From positions 1 to 5,486 of the forward strand of contig CANIXM010000153.1 in NCBI GenBank assembly GCA_947471245.1: 5,486 nucleotides of DNA, read 5' to 3'. Below the pieces are notes generated by a model. That model saw only the letters and a list, made by a program, of their open reading frames with translations. It did no database searches and was not told the origin of the DNA. Both the position numbers and the translations under genes were made by a program. The stretch's first letter is position 1, and every line of letters begins with the position of its first letter. Source of the stretch: Paludibacteraceae bacterium. GTDB taxonomy: Bacteria > Bacteroidota > Bacteroidia > Bacteroidales > Paludibacteraceae. This document shows, piece after piece, positions 4,960-5,486 of this stretch.

Positions 4960-5486
4960 TTGGAAAAACTCAAAATAACAGAAATGAACCGACTCTCAGC
5001 AGAAGAGTTTCAGGTTCAACCCAAGACCCCATTAGTAGTCGTTCTCGATAATGTGAGGAGCATGCACAATGTAGGTTCGGTGTTTCGCACTGCCGATGCG
5101 TTTTTGGTTGAGGCAGTTTACCTTTGCGGAATAACCTGCTGTCCTCCACATGCCGAGATTCATAAAACAGCACTTGGAGCCGAAAATACGGTAGAGTGGA
5201 ATTACTTTGAACATGCTTTGGACGCTGTCAACTCACTCCGAAATGAAGGGTACACTGTACTTGCCATTGAGCAAGCCAAAGGAAGCACGCTATTACCAGA
5301 CCTGACAGTAAACCCCGAAGCAAAATACGCCGTAGTACTGGGTAATGAAGTGAAAGGAGTACAACAAGCAGTGGTAGATGCCTGCCACGGATGTGTAGAA
5401 ATTCCACAATTCGGCACCAAGCATTCGCTCAATGTCAGTGTCACAGGCGGCATCATTATTTGGGAAATGTTTAGAAAATTGAAGGG
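4960..5486 (+). CDS. TrmH/SpoU-family RNA 2'-O-methyltransferase, 3' end cut by window
   Basis: At least 175 codons encode a SPOUT-class, S-adenosylmethionine-dependent methyltransferase expected to methylate a ribose 2'-OH in tRNA or rRNA in the cytoplasm. With the TTG at 4960 as Met1, the three family motifs are: motif 1 at 31-48 (NVRSMHNVGSVFRTADAF, Asn37 and Arg43); motif 2 at 125-134 (VVLGNEVKGV, Glu130); and motif 3 at 148-166 (IPQFGTKHSLNVSVTGG, with Ser156, Asn158 and Ser160). Motifs 2 and 3 form the knotted cofactor site. The TTG gives an N-terminus MEKLKITEMNRLSAEEFQ, very like Bacteroidales homologues as I remember them (MRKLK..ELNR.S.EEF). The alternative ATG at 4984 would remove the first eight residues. 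The frame is open from 4930. No stop occurs before the window ends, and the length is already close to the family's norm of roughly 175-180, so little is missing. The exact RNA target is not predictable. Confidence 0.9.
   Translation, partial: MEKLKITEMNRLSAEEFQVQPKTPLVVVLDNVRSMHNVGSVFRTADAFLVEAVYLCGITCCPPHAEIHKTALGAENTVEWNYFEHALDAVNSLRNEGYTVLAIEQAKGSTLLPDLTVNPEAKYAVVLGNEVKGVQQAVVDACHGCVEIPQFGTKHSLNVSVTGGIIIWEMFRKLK

Noticed and set aside
4695..4973. 92-codon minus-strand open frame over the gap before the methyltransferase
   Set aside because: It runs through the hairpins, the 19-bp units and the whole terminator, has no recognisable domain, and its protein is a by-product of the repeats.
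5202..5456. 84-codon minus-strand frame opposite the methyltransferase
   Set aside because: It lies wholly antisense to conserved SPOUT motifs 2 and 3 and shows no features of a protein of its own.

Overview
The window reads as chromosomal DNA of a member of the Bacteroidota, most likely order Bacteroidales. Four things suggest this: a DUF3316-type exported protein (a family I know mainly from Bacteroidia), 'LKAQ'-style and L-T-S-C lipobox export signals, a TAnnTTTG promoter box in front of the last gene with no convincing Shine-Dalgarno sequences, and a Bacteroidales-like TrmH/SpoU methyltransferase. All genes lie on the + strand.

Layout. Positions 1-212 hold no gene that I can support, but they are rich in small palindromes and a 9-bp tandem repeat. 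213-1550 is a complete cytoplasmic family 1 glycoside hydrolase (beta-glucosidase type). 1551-1679 is a spacer with a nested inverted repeat that may end the GH1 transcript and is partly shared with the 5' end of the window. 1680-2666 (secreted propeller-like protein with an N-terminal GCTDP cysteine module), 2743-3600 (DUF3316-like envelope protein) and 3634-4677 (S41 peptidase lipoprotein of the tricorn-like type) form a co-directional run of three exported proteins; the 33-nt gap between the last two suggests co-transcription. 4678-4959 is a non-coding, strongly structured block: a long hairpin, a short perfect palindrome, three degenerate 19-bp units, an 18-bp terminator hairpin with a GAAA loop, and then a promoter. 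4960 to the window end is a TrmH-family RNA methyltransferase, cut by the window probably within a few residues of its natural end. Its best start is a TTG codon.

How the parts relate. The GH1 enzyme (cleavage of imported beta-glucosides or cello-oligosaccharides) and the methyltransferase (RNA modification) are separate units. The middle three genes act outside the cytoplasm and may share an envelope role, but nothing in the sequence ties them to a known pathway.

I see no defence system, CRISPR array, integrase or transposase gene. The most interesting unexplained signal is the set of palindromic, REP-like elements in three of the intergenic gaps. They differ in sequence and may be products of IS200/RAYT-type activity elsewhere in the genome, which is inference.
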